A stretch of 64,000 bases of DNA from Muribaculaceae bacterium (GCA_017964485.1 JAGCRW010000038.1:37681-101680); one strand, 5' to 3'; numbered from the stretch's first letter, positions 22,488 through 31,933 are shown. Translations and numbers: made by a program. The notes: generated from the sequence alone by a model not told the origin.

Positions 22488-25325
22488 ATGAAGCTTTTTC
22501 TCCTTGATGCCTATGCGCTGATTTTCAGGGCTTATTATGCGCTGATGCGCAACCCTCGGTTCACGTCCAGTGGGATTAACACGTCGGCAATCTTCGGGTT
22601 TGTCAACTCTTTGCAGGATGTCCTGAAGAAAGAGCGGCCCACGCATATCGCTGTGTGCTTCGACCCTCCTGGCGGCACATTCCGCCATGAGGCGTATAAA
22701 GAGTACAAGGCTAACCGCGACGAGACTCCAGAGGACATCAAGCTCGCAGTGCCTTACATCAAGCGCATTATCAAAGCCTATAACATCCCAGTGATTGAGG
22801 TGCCTGGCTTTGAGGCCGATGATGTTATAGGAACTCTGGCGCATCTTGCTGGCGAACACGGGTTTGAGACTTACATGATGACACCCGACAAGGACTTCGG
22901 GCAGCTCGTTACTGAGAAAGTGAAAATATACCATCCAGGCCGCAAGGGCAGAGAGGTGGAGATACAAGGCGTCAAGGAGATAAATGCTAAATATGGTTTC
23001 ACCAGTCCGTTGCAGGTTATTGATTTGCTTGCTCTTCAGGGCGATGCAGTTGATAACATCCCTGGTTGCCCTGGAGTGGGAGAGGTAACTGCAAAGAAAC
23101 TGGTTCGCGAGTTTGGCTCGGTAGAGAATCTGCTTGCCAACACCGACAAACTTAAAGGCGCTCTTCATCGCAAGGTCACCGAGAATGTTGAGCAGATTAA
23201 GTTCTCTAAGTTCCTCGCCACCATCAAGACCGATGTGCCAGTGGAGTGGGATGAGGAATTGCTACGTCGCAAGCCCGCCAATATGCATGCGTTGGCCAAG
23301 GTGTTTAAGGAGCTGGAGTTCCGCACCCTGGCGGTGCGCATCATCGAGCATGGCGAGGCTAATGTGGGTGTGAAAAACGCCCCCGCGCCAGCCGAGGCCT
23401 TGAAAAATGTGTCGCGAGCCGAACTAGAGATTGTAAACCATCCCAAGAAGGACCCAGGTCAACCGTCGCTCTTTGACGCACTTGACACAAAAGACATTGC
23501 TCAACTGCATCCTGAGGTGATTGAGATGGACAATATCGATTCTCATGAGCACGACTACCGCTTGGTTGCTGACGACAGCGAGGCAGCACAACTCGTGGAG
23601 AAACTCATTGCCGCCGGCGAGCCAGTTGGAGTGTGTCTCGTGGCCGATGGCGAGGAAGCGATGCGCGCCCACCTTGTGGGCTTGGCGGTGAGCAGTGAGC
23701 GCTACAAAGCCGCCTTCATGCCACTCGATGATATGGGGTGGATGATGAGCGCCGTGTCGCCGCTCTTTGACGGAAAGGTGCAGCTGGTGAGCAACGACAT
23801 CAAGCGCGACATTGTGATGCTCAACAAAGTGGGCATCAACTATCGTGGCGACTACTACGACACTGCCGTTGCCCACTACCTGCTCCAGCCCGAGCGCAGT
23901 CACAGCACTAGGCTTATTGCCGAGGATTTGCTCAAGTATCAGGCTATCAATGCCGAGAGTTTGATTGGGGCAAAAGGCAAGAAGCAGAAGAAGTTTGCCG
24001 ACGTCAAGCCTGAGAAGCTGATCAACTGGGCGTGCGAGATGGCTGACCTAGCCCTTGCCCTAAAGCCTGAACTTGACAGACGTCTGGAGGAAAACGGCAT
24101 GACGCATCTGCTCACCGACATTGAGATGCCACTGGTGCGCGTGCTTGCAAGTATGGAACTTGCTGGCGCACGTATTGACGAGAAAGCTCTTGCCGAGTAT
24201 TCGGTTAAACTCACTGAGCAGGTCGATGCCCTCGACCGTGAGTGCCACAAGTTGGCGGGTATGGAGTTCAACACCGCCTCACCAGCACAGGTAGGGGAGG
24301 TGCTCTTCGGGCATCTGAAAATTGACGCTAAAGCCAAGAAAACCAAGACGGGCCAGTACTCCACCACCGAAGAGGTGCTGATGAAACTGCGTGACCGCCA
24401 TCCGCTTGTGGATAAGATTCTGGAGTTAAGAGGTTTGCGCAAGTTGCTCTCCACCTACGTTAATGCTTTGCCGGCACTTGTTAATCCCCGCACAGGCCGC
24501 ATCCACACTACTTATAACCAGACTGTCACCGCTACAGGCCGCCTGTCGTCGGTGAACCCCAACTTGCAGAACATTCCCGTGCGCAGCGATGATGGTAAGG
24601 AGATACGCCGCGCCTTCATTCCTGCCGACGGTAACGTGTTCTTCAGCGCCGACTATTCGCAGATTGAACTGCGCCTTGTCGCCGACCTGAGCAACGACAG
24701 CACTATGCTCGACGCTTTTGCCAAAGACGAGGACATCCACGCTATCACAGCTGCCAAGATTTATCACGAGGACCTTGACAAGGTGACTGGCGACCAGCGC
24801 CGCAAGGCTAAAACAGCCAATTTCGGTATCCTCTACGGCATCTCGGCCTTTGGCTTGAGTCAGCGCCTCAATATTCCGCGCAGCGAGGCTAAGATGCTGA
24901 TTGAAGGCTATTTCGAGACCTTCCCCAAGGTAAAGGAATACATTGAGAGGAGCGTGGCACAAGCGCGCGAGAAAGGCTATGTGACCACTCTCTTTGGCCG
25001 CCGACGCATGTTGCCCGACATAAACTCACGCAACGCCGTGGTGCGCAGCTTCAGCGAGCGCAACGCCGTCAACGCCCCCATACAGGGCACTGCAGCCGAT
25101 GTCATCAAGATAGCGATGATAGCCATCTACCGCCGCTTTGAGGAAGAAGGCATCCGTTCAAAAATGATACTGCAAGTGCACGACGAGTTGAACTTTGACG
25201 TTATCCCAAGCGAACTTGAAAAAGTTACACAAATCGTTGTCACCGAGATGGAAAATGCCTATCACGGCAGAGTGAAACTCACAGCCAGCCACGGCGCCGC
25301 CAGCAATTGGCTCGACGCGCACTAA
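22488..25325 (+). CDS. polA: DNA polymerase I (exonuclease proofreading site apparently lost)
   Basis: A 945-residue family A polymerase for gap filling and Okazaki fragment maturation. Residues 1-290 are the 5'-nuclease domain (LLDAYALIFRAYYAL, CFDPPGGTFRHEAYKEYKA, LLALQGDAVDNIPGCPGVG). Polymerase motifs are intact: A is DYSQIELRL near residue 720, B is RRKAKTANFGILYG near 770 and C is VHDEL near 897. The middle 3'-5' exonuclease-like domain (about 350-540) lacks catalytic residues: motif I, normally DTET, reads VADG near 384, and the motif III Tyr and Asp positions read W and M in WACEMAD near 513. Motif II Asn and Asp remain. Proofreading is therefore probably absent, which is inference by alignment with Klenow. 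Confidence 0.95.
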   Translation: MKLFLLDAYALIFRAYYALMRNPRFTSSGINTSAIFGFVNSLQDVLKKERPTHIAVCFDPPGGTFRHEAYKEYKANRDETPEDIKLAVPYIKRIIKAYNIPVIEVPGFEADDVIGTLAHLAGEHGFETYMMTPDKDFGQLVTEKVKIYHPGRKGREVEIQGVKEINAKYGFTSPLQVIDLLALQGDAVDNIPGCPGVGEVTAKKLVREFGSVENLLANTDKLKGALHRKVTENVEQIKFSKFLATIKTDVPVEWDEELLRRKPANMHALAKVFKELEFRTLAVRIIEHGEANVGVKNAPAPAEALKNVSRAELEIVNHPKKDPGQPSLFDALDTKDIAQLHPEVIEMDNIDSHEHDYRLVADDSEAAQLVEKLIAAGEPVGVCLVADGEEAMRAHLVGLAVSSERYKAAFMPLDDMGWMMSAVSPLFDGKVQLVSNDIKRDIVMLNKVGINYRGDYYDTAVAHYLLQPERSHSTRLIAEDLLKYQAINAESLIGAKGKKQKKFADVKPEKLINWACEMADLALALKPELDRRLEENGMTHLLTDIEMPLVRVLASMELAGARIDEKALAEYSVKLTEQVDALDRECHKLAGMEFNTASPAQVGEVLFGHLKIDAKAKKTKTGQYSTTEEVLMKLRDRHPLVDKILELRGLRKLLSTYVNALPALVNPRTGRIHTTYNQTVTATGRLSSVNPNLQNIPVRSDDGKEIRRAFIPADGNVFFSADYSQIELRLVADLSNDSTMLDAFAKDEDIHAITAAKIYHEDLDKVTGDQRRKAKTANFGILYGISAFGLSQRLNIPRSEAKMLIEGYFETFPKVKEYIERSVAQAREKGYVTTLFGRRRMLPDINSRNAVVRSFSERNAVNAPIQGTAADVIKIAMIAIYRRFEEEGIRSKMILQVHDELNFDVIPSELEKVTQIVVTEMENAYHGRVKLTASHGAASNWLDAH

Positions 25326-25365
25326 ATTAATGCATAATTCATAATGCACAATGCATAATTGGGGT
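25326..25365. repeat. AATGCAY heptamer cluster after polA
   Basis: Starting one base after the polA stop, ATGCATAAT, ATGCACAAT and ATGCATAATTGGGGTGGC form another copy of the dispersed 3'-flank repeat. It lies between convergent polA and the peptidase gene. Confidence 0.75.
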
Positions 25366-25430
25366 GGCAATTTATATTCTACCGAATATAGATGTTTTTT
25401 GTGGTAGAAATTGCTTTACACTTAAAGAAG

Positions 25431-26132
25431 TTATCTAATCACCGGCCAATGGAAAGCCTTTAGTTTTTTCTCTAGGGCTTTTTCTTGGCCGTTGACGTAG
25501 TGGTTGACGAGGGCGTGAAATTGTGGGGAGTGGTTCATGTGGGTGAGGTGAGCGAGTTCGTGGCAGATGATATATTCTATGAGGTCTTGGGGCAGGAACA
25601 CCAGGTTTCCAGAGAGTTGGATTACGCGCTTGGGCGTGCAGTGGCCTAGTTTGCGCAGTCCGCGCCCTATCTCAAAACGCTCAGGCGCCACTCCCAGGCG
25701 TTCAGTAACCTTTTGTGCCAGCGGCAGCAGTCTAGCGGCTTCGTTGTGAGCCACCATTTTCAAGGCTTTAGATATCCATTCCTTACTGCTGAGAGTGGTG
25801 AGGTCAATGCCTTGCGGCACGCTGGCAGTCACTACATTCTCGCTCTTGCTGAATATTATCTTGTCGCGAAACTTGGCCTGCTCACCAATCACAATTTTGA
25901 AGCCATAGCAATCTATCACCTGCCCGATGTGGTAGGCGAGTTCATCTCTAGTCTGGTTTTTGCGTAATTTTGGTCGCATCTCGTTGAGCACCTTCTCTAT
26001 ATGAGACGATGAGGTGCCAGGAGGCACGTTCATAAATAGACTGCCGCCCTTCCACCGCATGGTGATGTTGCGCATATTTCTCCGCACCGTGATAAATACT
26101 TTCCCAAATTCCTTGTCGTCGAGGTAGAACAT
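25431..26132 (-). CDS. YgjP-like zinc metallopeptidase domain protein (233 aa)
   Basis: The C-terminal part contains the zinc-binding motif HELAH in YIICHELAHLTHMNHSPQFHALV (about residues 189-211), with a further His nearby, as in the YgjP/DUF45 metallopeptidase-like family. Residues 1-120 form an N-terminal beta-rich half (VRRNMRNITMRWKGGSLFMNVP). Length fits the family. There is no signal peptide, so it is cytoplasmic. The substrate is unknown; related genes are often near restriction-type or housekeeping genes. It is convergent with polA and lies downstream of nadK. Confidence 0.88.
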   Translation of the reverse strand: MFYLDDKEFGKVFITVRRNMRNITMRWKGGSLFMNVPPGTSSSHIEKVLNEMRPKLRKNQTRDELAYHIGQVIDCYGFKIVIGEQAKFRDKIIFSKSENVVTASVPQGIDLTTLSSKEWISKALKMVAHNEAARLLPLAQKVTERLGVAPERFEIGRGLRKLGHCTPKRVIQLSGNLVFLPQDLIEYIICHELAHLTHMNHSPQFHALVNHYVNGQEKALEKKLKAFHWPVIR

Positions 26133-26142
26133 ATTTCTTGTG

Positions 26143-26178
26143 AATCGTGATCGGGATCGTGAACGGGATCGTGAACGA
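26143..26178. repeat. Three tandem 12-bp repeats upstream of the peptidase gene
   Basis: Units AATCGTGATCGG, GATCGTGAACGG and GATCGTGAACGA run without gap just upstream of the peptidase start, between it and the nadK stop. Confidence 0.8.
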
Positions 26179-26212
26179 TTTCCCTCAATTCCTAATTAGG
26201 CATAAAAAAGCA

Positions 26213-27085
26213 TTATCTTTGGTCGGCTCCCCACAGGAGTTTCTCGCGGAGGGCATTGGCAAAGTTGTGGTCATGACGTTGGAGCACGGTGAGGCGGTAA
26301 GGGGCGCGCGCTATCTTCACTGTTGTGCCGCTAGGCAGAGTCATTGCCATGCCATCGACACTGACCTGTATCCACTTCGCCCTAGTGTTGATGGTGACTT
26401 CTATCAAGGAGTCTTCGTTTACCACGATGGGTCGCATGGTGAGTGAATGGGGAGAGATAGGGGATAGCACCAGACAACTAGTTGAGGGGTTGATGATGGG
26501 GCCGCCCACGCTCATATTGTAGGCAGTTGAGCCAGTAGGTGTACTTATTACTAGACCGTCGCCCTTATAGGTGGTGAGCATGGTACCATTGATGGTGGTG
26601 GGTATAGAAATCATCGAGGTGGTGTCCTGACGCAAGATGGCTATCTCGTTGAGTGCCACCACGTCGTCGCAGGCTTTGCCGTCAATTTCCAGTAGTTGCA
26701 GCATGGTGCGCTGCTCGCGTAGGCACTCACCGCGCGCAATCATCTCGATGATGTCGCTAGCCTCGTTGATGCGTCCAGCGGTAAGATAGCCCAGGTGCCC
26801 CGAGTTGATGCCCACTACGGGAGTGTTGTGAGCTGCTAGCCTTGCGGCATTTCTCAACATGGTGCCATCGCCACCAATGCTCACCGCCAGCGATGCGCCC
26901 TGGAACGTTTTGCGGTCGAACTCCCACTCTTGGTCCACTTTAATTCCCAGCGACCTGAGATATCGCGCAAAGTCTCGCTCCACAATGAGCGTGAAATCCT
27001 CTTTCTTGTGCAGGAAAGTGATGAGGTCGCTCAGCTGGTCCTTGTATTTCTCCTGATAACTATTGCCAAATAATGCTATTTCCAT
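26213..27085 (-). CDS. nadK: NAD kinase
   Basis: The enzyme phosphorylates NAD to NADP. The 290-residue protein shows the family motif GGDGTMLRNAARLA (about residues 73-86), the second conserved block GVNSGHLGYLT-type (VVGINSGHLGYLT, about 94-106) and DGLVISTPTGSTAYNMSVGG (about 175-194). Length is standard. It is divergent from pdxJ, with a 225-base gap holding the promoters. Confidence 0.96.
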   Translation of the reverse strand: MEIALFGNSYQEKYKDQLSDLITFLHKKEDFTLIVERDFARYLRSLGIKVDQEWEFDRKTFQGASLAVSIGGDGTMLRNAARLAAHNTPVVGINSGHLGYLTAGRINEASDIIEMIARGECLREQRTMLQLLEIDGKACDDVVALNEIAILRQDTTSMISIPTTINGTMLTTYKGDGLVISTPTGSTAYNMSVGGPIINPSTSCLVLSPISPHSLTMRPIVVNEDSLIEVTINTRAKWIQVSVDGMAMTLPSGTTVKIARAPYRLTVLQRHDHNFANALREKLLWGADQR

Positions 27086-27189
27086 TGTAAATGCAGTGTT
27101 TTAGCCACCTTAATGGCCGTAAATGTGTGAAAAACGTTGAAAAAACTTTTTAAAGTGCTATTTTGTTTTCATTTCTCACTAATATCTTC

Positions 27190-27197
27190 TACTTTTG
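27190..27197 (+). promoter_or_regulatory. Possible -7 element (TACTTTTG) of pdxJ
   Basis: TACTTTTG fits TAnnTTTG, but the nearest TTTTG upstream (27161-27165) is 24 bases away, longer than usual. It would give a leader of about 110 bases. The rest of the 27086-27310 gap is AT-rich without clear hairpins. Confidence 0.35.
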
Positions 27198-27310
27198 TAT
27201 CACAATAATTGTGGTATCTCATATCAGACGGCAAAATTAATAATTTTTGCTCACATTTATGCACTAATATGAGAAAACAACACGTTATAAATTATTATAG
27301 CTAAGTTTTT

Positions 27311-28024
27311 ATGGTAAATCTCAGCGTTAATGTAAATAAGGTTGCGACATTGCGTAATGCTCGCGGCGGCAATATGCCCAACGTGCTGCAAGTGGCTCTT
27401 GACATCGAGCGATTTGGCGCCGACGGCATCACCGTGCATCCACGCCCCGACGAGCGTCACATCCGTCGAAGCGATGTCTATGAGCTCAAGCCGGCGTTGC
27501 ACACCGAGTTCAACATCGAGGGTTTCCCCGACAAGCGATTTATGGATATGGTGCTTGAGGTGCGCCCTCACCAGGCCACTCTAGTCCCCGATGCTCCCAG
27601 CGTGCTCACTTCATCGCAGGGATGGCCAGTTGCCGAGAATATGGATTTCCTCAAGACTGTGGTTGCGCGACTCAAAGAAGCCGGCATAAGGGTGAGCATC
27701 TTTGTAGATGCCACTGAGGAACGTGTGCGTCAGGCAGCAGAGGCAGGTGCCGATAGGGTAGAGCTATATACAGGTCCCTTCGCCCAGATGTTCACTACCT
27801 CTCCCGACCAGGCTGTTGCGCCTTATCACAATGCGGCTCTCGTGGCTCACGAAGTGGGATTGGGACTGAATGCTGGTCATGACCTCAACCTGCTCAACCT
27901 CAAGTTCTTCAAAGACAATGTGCCTTACCTTAACGAGGTGTCGATAGGCCACGCCCTTATCAGCGATGCTCTATACTTGGGACTTGAGAAAACGGTGAAG
28001 GCTTATCAACAATGCTTGATTTAA
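27311..28024 (+). CDS. pdxJ: Pyridoxine 5'-phosphate synthase
   Basis: The enzyme joins 1-deoxyxylulose 5-phosphate and aminoacetone 3-phosphate to form pyridoxine 5'-phosphate, the final ring-closing step of DXP-dependent vitamin B6 synthesis. It is a 237-residue TIM barrel with [16 protein letters not shown] (about residues 4-19), [17 protein letters not shown] (about 37-53), [12 protein letters not shown] (about 150-161) and [11 protein letters not shown] (about 187-197). All are conserved family blocks and the length is normal. Confidence 0.97.
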   Translation: MVNLSVNVNKVATLRNARGGNMPNVLQVALDIERFGADGITVHPRPDERHIRRSDVYELKPALHTEFNIEGFPDKRFMDMVLEVRPHQATLVPDAPSVLTSSQGWPVAENMDFLKTVVARLKEAGIRVSIFVDATEERVRQAAEAGADRVELYTGPFAQMFTTSPDQAVAPYHNAALVAHEVGLGLNAGHDLNLLNLKFFKDNVPYLNEVSIGHALISDALYLGLEKTVKAYQQCLI

Positions 28025-28139
28025 TGCATAATTAAGAAAAAACTCTCCCCTCTTAACTCTTCCCTCTTCCCTCTCTCCTGAACACAAAACGAGATATTTG
28101 AAACGAAAAATAATAACTAACAAATAAGACACAATCATC

Positions 28140-28826
28140 ATGACATTTTTAAACGTGATACTTGCCGCTGAGGCGGCATCGCAGGGTGCACAGAGTGCCC
28201 AGTCACTATCGGTATGGGATCTCACATTGAAGGGCGGATGGCTAATGATTCCGTTGGCATTGCTGCTGCTCGTGAGCATCTACATTTTCTTTGAGCGACT
28301 CTTTGCCACCAGCAGGGTAACAAAGGCCGACAACAACTTCATGCAGCAAATTAAGAACCTTATCCAGGCTGGCAAGATTGACGAGGCTAAGCAGTTGTGC
28401 GAAACCACCAATACCCCTTATTCTCGCATGATTGAGAAAGGCGTGAGCCGCATTGGCCGACCCATGAACGACGTGCTCGTGGCTATCGAGAATGTGGGTA
28501 ATATGGAAGTCGCCAAGATGGAGAAAGGCTTCAACTGGCTCGCTACTACCGCCGCTGGAGCGCCAATGATTGGTTTCTTGGGAACTGTTACTGGTATGGT
28601 GCGTGCGTTCTATCAGCTCGCCAGTGCTGGCCAAAACAGCAACGTGAGCCTGCTCGCCAGCGGTATCTACGAGGCCCTCGTGACCACCGTTGCCGGTCTT
28701 GTGGTAGGTATCTTGGCGCTGTTTGCCTATAACTACCTCACCTCTCGCGTGAACAAAATCATGAACCGCCTCGAGCGTAGCACTATGGAGTTTATGGACT
28801 TGCTCAATGAGCCAGCCAAGAAGTAA
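28140..28826 (+). CDS. exbB: MotA/TolQ/ExbB proton channel family protein
   Basis: The inner-membrane proton channel subunit of a TonB- or Tol-type energising complex. The 228 residues have a first TM helix at about residues 37-56, a cytoplasmic loop with two-helix bundle, then two TM helices at about 140-165 and 180-205 with the conserved segment AAGAPMIGFLGTVTGMVRAF (about 139-158). ExbD and a TonB-like gene follow directly, so the operon most likely powers outer-membrane nutrient uptake (SusC-like receptors are general in this phylum). The name ExbB rather than TolQ rests on that context. Confidence 0.93.
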   Translation: MTFLNVILAAEAASQGAQSAQSLSVWDLTLKGGWLMIPLALLLLVSIYIFFERLFATSRVTKADNNFMQQIKNLIQAGKIDEAKQLCETTNTPYSRMIEKGVSRIGRPMNDVLVAIENVGNMEVAKMEKGFNWLATTAAGAPMIGFLGTVTGMVRAFYQLASAGQNSNVSLLASGIYEALVTTVAGLVVGILALFAYNYLTSRVNKIMNRLERSTMEFMDLLNEPAKK

Positions 28827-28840
28827 AAAACTCAGCAATC

Positions 28841-29449
28841 ATGGCACTAAAACGACAACACGAAACACTGTCGATGTTCAGCATGGCATCAATGACCGAC
28901 GTCATTTTCTTGCTGCTCATCTTCTTCCTGGTGACATCGACGTTTGTGTTCCCCTCGGCGATGGAGGTGAACCTGCCGCAAAGCAGTCAGCAGACCGCCA
29001 TAAAGCCTACTACGCGCGTCTACATTGGCGAGGACGGTAAGATATTTGCCCAGCAAAACACTGAGACCACGCAAGGCGACCTCAAGGAGATTTCGTCGCC
29101 CGAAGAGCTCAGGGGATTTATGCAGGCCGTCAAGGAGAGCGACCCATCGCAATATATAGCGCTTCATGCCGATGAGGCAGTGCCTTATGGCAAGATAGTG
29201 GAAATCCTTGAGATGGGCACGCAAGTTGATATCAAGGTGGTGCTCGCTACCAAACCAAGTTCGGGCGATTATAAGGCTCCCGATGCCGCAGCACAAACCG
29301 ATGCTGAACAGCCTGTCCAGTCAGAGCCTGCTACATCACCCGCACCTGTGGCCAATGGCAACACTACAGTGACTACCATTCCTGGTGACGCCAACACGGC
29401 ACCTAACACCAACACTTCACAACCACAAACTACTGTCACTGTGCAGTAA
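28841..29449 (+). CDS. exbD: ExbD/TolR family biopolymer transport protein
   Basis: 202 residues with a short cytoplasmic N-terminus, one TM helix (about residues 18-38, MTDVIFLLLIFFLVTSTFVF, in which the Asp is the proton-carrying position) and a periplasmic domain to about residue 145. A Pro/Thr/Asn-rich tail of about 50 residues follows, longer than in the typical 140-residue ExbD. It starts 14 bases after exbB and ends 19 bases before the TonB-like gene. Confidence 0.92.
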   Translation: MALKRQHETLSMFSMASMTDVIFLLLIFFLVTSTFVFPSAMEVNLPQSSQQTAIKPTTRVYIGEDGKIFAQQNTETTQGDLKEISSPEELRGFMQAVKESDPSQYIALHADEAVPYGKIVEILEMGTQVDIKVVLATKPSSGDYKAPDAAAQTDAEQPVQSEPATSPAPVANGNTTVTTIPGDANTAPNTNTSQPQTTVTVQ

Positions 29450-29468
29450 AGTTTTTCAGAGCAACTAA

Positions 29469-30320
29469 ATGGCAAAAGACAACGATAATAAAAGCAAACT
29501 TCTCTCAGCACTGATTACATTACTGTTGGGAGGTGGCATTGTCGGCACTCTGTTGGTCACAAGTCTGAACTACGAGTATCCGCCAAAAGATGCCTTGCTG
29601 CAGCAGTTGCAAGAACCCATTGACTTTGGCGCTGAGGATGAGGAATTTGTGGAGTTTGAGGAGATGCTTGCCGATGCTAATAATGAGCCAGCAGATCTTG
29701 GGATGCAAATAGAGGAGGAGCTACCTACTGAACAAAATCCCGCACAAGAGGCAGGGCAAAACGAGATGGACAATCAAGGCGCCGTCAACGAGCCCCCGCA
29801 ACCTCCTGTTTCCACCAAGAGCGAATCGCCCATGAAGGTGCCTGAGCCTGCTCCTAAAAAAGAGACAAAGCCTCAGAAGGAAACCGCTCCCGAAGCTCCA
29901 AAACCCAAAAGCAAAGGAGAGACAAAACCAGAGACTCCTCCCACTAACAACTCAAAACCCGAAGCCCCGAAGAAGGCTCCAAACGCTGTGGAGAATGCCT
30001 TCAACAAAGGCAACAATGGTGGCACACCAGGCAGCAACACTAACGGCACCATGAGCAAACCAAGCATTGGAGGCGGACTTGGTGGATACACCGAGGCCAA
30101 TTTCCCCACTGCTCCTTGCCCAGGGCCTGGAACTGTGGTGATGCAAGTGGTGGTAAGTTCTACAGGCAAAGTCACAAAAGCCACAGTTGTTGGCGGCACA
30201 CTCAGGAGTAACTCTAGGGCGTGCGATATATGCCGAGGCTTAGCGTTAAGATCTACCTTCCGCGTGCCTAAAAACACCATGGTAGAACGAACAGGAACAT
30301 TAACTTACACAGTAAAGTAA
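29469..30320 (+). CDS. TonB-like energy transducer (283 aa)
   Basis: The third gene of the proton-channel operon. An N-terminal TM helix (about residues 10-30, LLSALITLLLGGGIVGTLLV) is followed by a long periplasmic linker rich in Glu, Pro and Lys (about 45-195). A C-terminal globular part (about 205-283) contains GTVVMQVVVSSTGKVTKATVVG, which resembles the TonB C-terminal fold. The classic YP motif of E. coli TonB is not seen, so it could also be TolA-like. It transmits proton-motive force to outer-membrane partners. Confidence 0.85.
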   Translation: MAKDNDNKSKLLSALITLLLGGGIVGTLLVTSLNYEYPPKDALLQQLQEPIDFGAEDEEFVEFEEMLADANNEPADLGMQIEEELPTEQNPAQEAGQNEMDNQGAVNEPPQPPVSTKSESPMKVPEPAPKKETKPQKETAPEAPKPKSKGETKPETPPTNNSKPEAPKKAPNAVENAFNKGNNGGTPGSNTNGTMSKPSIGGGLGGYTEANFPTAPCPGPGTVVMQVVVSSTGKVTKATVVGGTLRSNSRACDICRGLALRSTFRVPKNTMVERTGTLTYTVK

Positions 30321-30358
30321 GGATACAGTTTCTTTCATAATCAAAGTATTTATGTTAG

Positions 30359-30392
30359 AAGGTGGTATTGCAACATTGAGCAATACCACCTT
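30359..30392. terminator. Terminator after the TonB operon
   Basis: A perfect 12-bp stem, 30359-30370 with 30381-30392, has a 10-base loop and T-rich sequence beyond. It separates the rightward TonB operon from the leftward ATPase gene. Confidence 0.8.
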
Positions 30393-30435
30393 CGGTTGTT
30401 TCTCTTTTCCGCAAATCTTTTACTATATTATAATA

Positions 30436-31878
30436 TTATACGAACAAATCGTCCATCGTAATTACATTTTGGAAAAAACCGGAATAAGCATTATGTTTTA
30501 GTCCGTAGGTTGTGACTAAGGTGGTGTGAATAGATTTCTTGCATTTGGTCTCTTCAATAAATGTGGCGACTTTGTTGCGTAAATCTGTGTCATATTTCTT
30601 TGTAATTTCAAATTCATTTATAGAGAATTTCATTTCACACAAGTTTATCACTCTGTCGGCGCGGTCTATTACGAGGTCAATTTGAGCACCAGGGATTGAC
30701 TCCTTGCTGCGCCATGGTGCCTGATTTGTACGCACACCAGTAATGCCTAAAGCGTTCTTTATAGGCTCAATGTGAGTTGTGCATACACTCTCAAAAGAGA
30801 ACCCTCTCCAGGCCTGAATGGAAGGCAGCAGTTGGGAGTCGCTCCAGAAGGTGGGACTAATTCCTTTTTTATCATTTACAAAGGTCATATAAAACAGCAC
30901 AAAATTATCTACAAGCCTGTAGTGGATGTTGCGTTTAGAACCATTGTAATGTAGATAAGGTTCAATAAAACTGCTGGCTTCTAGTCCTTTGAGAATTGCA
31001 GACAATGCACCTCCGTAGGGCAGCCCAGTGGCATCAGCGATTTCTTTTCGTGTAAATCCCTCACGCTTAGTACTCAATAGTTTCAGCACTGTTGAATAAG
31101 CATGAGGAGTACTATACAATGAATTCATCAACCTGTCAAATTCCAATTTTAATCGGCCATTTTTTGCAAAAAACAAAGTGTCAATGTTTTGCGCAAGACT
31201 AAGGCCTGAGTTTATAAATGATAAATAATAAGGAATACCGCCCATTATCATGTAGCATTGCACCTGGTCGTAGCGGTTCATTACAACATTTTGGCTTTCA
31301 AAATAGAGTTCACATTCTTTTAGCGTGAATGGTGTCAAGAGAATCTCAGCAGTAATGCGACCATAAAGCCCGCCATAGTTATTTAGTAATTTGTCGTTAA
31401 TCCAAGTCGTTGCCGAGCCGCATACCACCAGCATCAAGTAATCTTGTGCTGAGGCCCAATTGTTCCAGAAATGCTCAAAAGCAGTAACAAAGCCACTGCC
31501 CTTAATATCCATCCAAGGCAGTTCATCGAAGAATACCAACAAGCGCCCATCATTTTGTTTATGCTTATGTGTTATAAGTTTTTGCAAGCATTGGAAAGCC
31601 TCAAACCAGTCTATTGGCGCCTGGTCCATGATGGCGCCTTGGTTTTGAAGTGATACATAGAATGCTCGCAGTTGATAGTCGATTAATTTGTTTTCTTCAA
31701 ATTCTGAGGGTGACAATGCGGTGTGCAAGAAGGAGATCCTGTCGTTAAACAAGTTCCTTACAAGAAAAGTTTTACCTATTCGCCTACGACCATAGACCAC
31801 GACAAATTCTGCCTTTTTAGAACGATACAATTTCTCTAACTCGGCTATCTCATGTTTTCTGCCTACAATTTCTGCCAT
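30436..31878 (-). CDS. AAA ATPase with C-terminal nuclease-like domain (480 aa)
   Basis: The start MAEIVGRKHEIAELE at 31878 is used because a perfect promoter lies at 31903-31933; the earlier ATG at 31905 would overlap its -7 element. Walker A is GRRRIGKT (about residues 31-38) and Walker B is LLVFFDELPWM (about 112-122), typical of the archaeal-type ATPase family common in Bacteroidales. A winged-helix segment lies near 270-330. The end carries a DUF234-like, restriction-nuclease-style core with GAQIDLVID and CEMKF (about 410-435). The cellular role is unknown; relatives are often found in accessory islands. Confidence 0.85.
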   Translation of the reverse strand: MAEIVGRKHEIAELEKLYRSKKAEFVVVYGRRRIGKTFLVRNLFNDRISFLHTALSPSEFEENKLIDYQLRAFYVSLQNQGAIMDQAPIDWFEAFQCLQKLITHKHKQNDGRLLVFFDELPWMDIKGSGFVTAFEHFWNNWASAQDYLMLVVCGSATTWINDKLLNNYGGLYGRITAEILLTPFTLKECELYFESQNVVMNRYDQVQCYMIMGGIPYYLSFINSGLSLAQNIDTLFFAKNGRLKLEFDRLMNSLYSTPHAYSTVLKLLSTKREGFTRKEIADATGLPYGGALSAILKGLEASSFIEPYLHYNGSKRNIHYRLVDNFVLFYMTFVNDKKGISPTFWSDSQLLPSIQAWRGFSFESVCTTHIEPIKNALGITGVRTNQAPWRSKESIPGAQIDLVIDRADRVINLCEMKFSINEFEITKKYDTDLRNKVATFIEETKCKKSIHTTLVTTYGLKHNAYSGFFQNVITMDDLFV

Positions 31879-31902
31879 TTTGATTGTGTTTTTTATTTGC
31901 CA

Positions 31903-31933
31903 CAAAATTAGTAAATTATCTTTTTATGGCAAA
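31903..31933 (-). promoter_or_regulatory. Promoter of the AAA ATPase gene
   Basis: On the minus strand TTTG (31930-31933), a spacer of exactly 19 bases and TAATTTTG (31903-31910) match the Bacteroidetes promoter. The leader to the ATG at 31878 is 24 bases, which decides the start of that gene. Confidence 0.8.
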
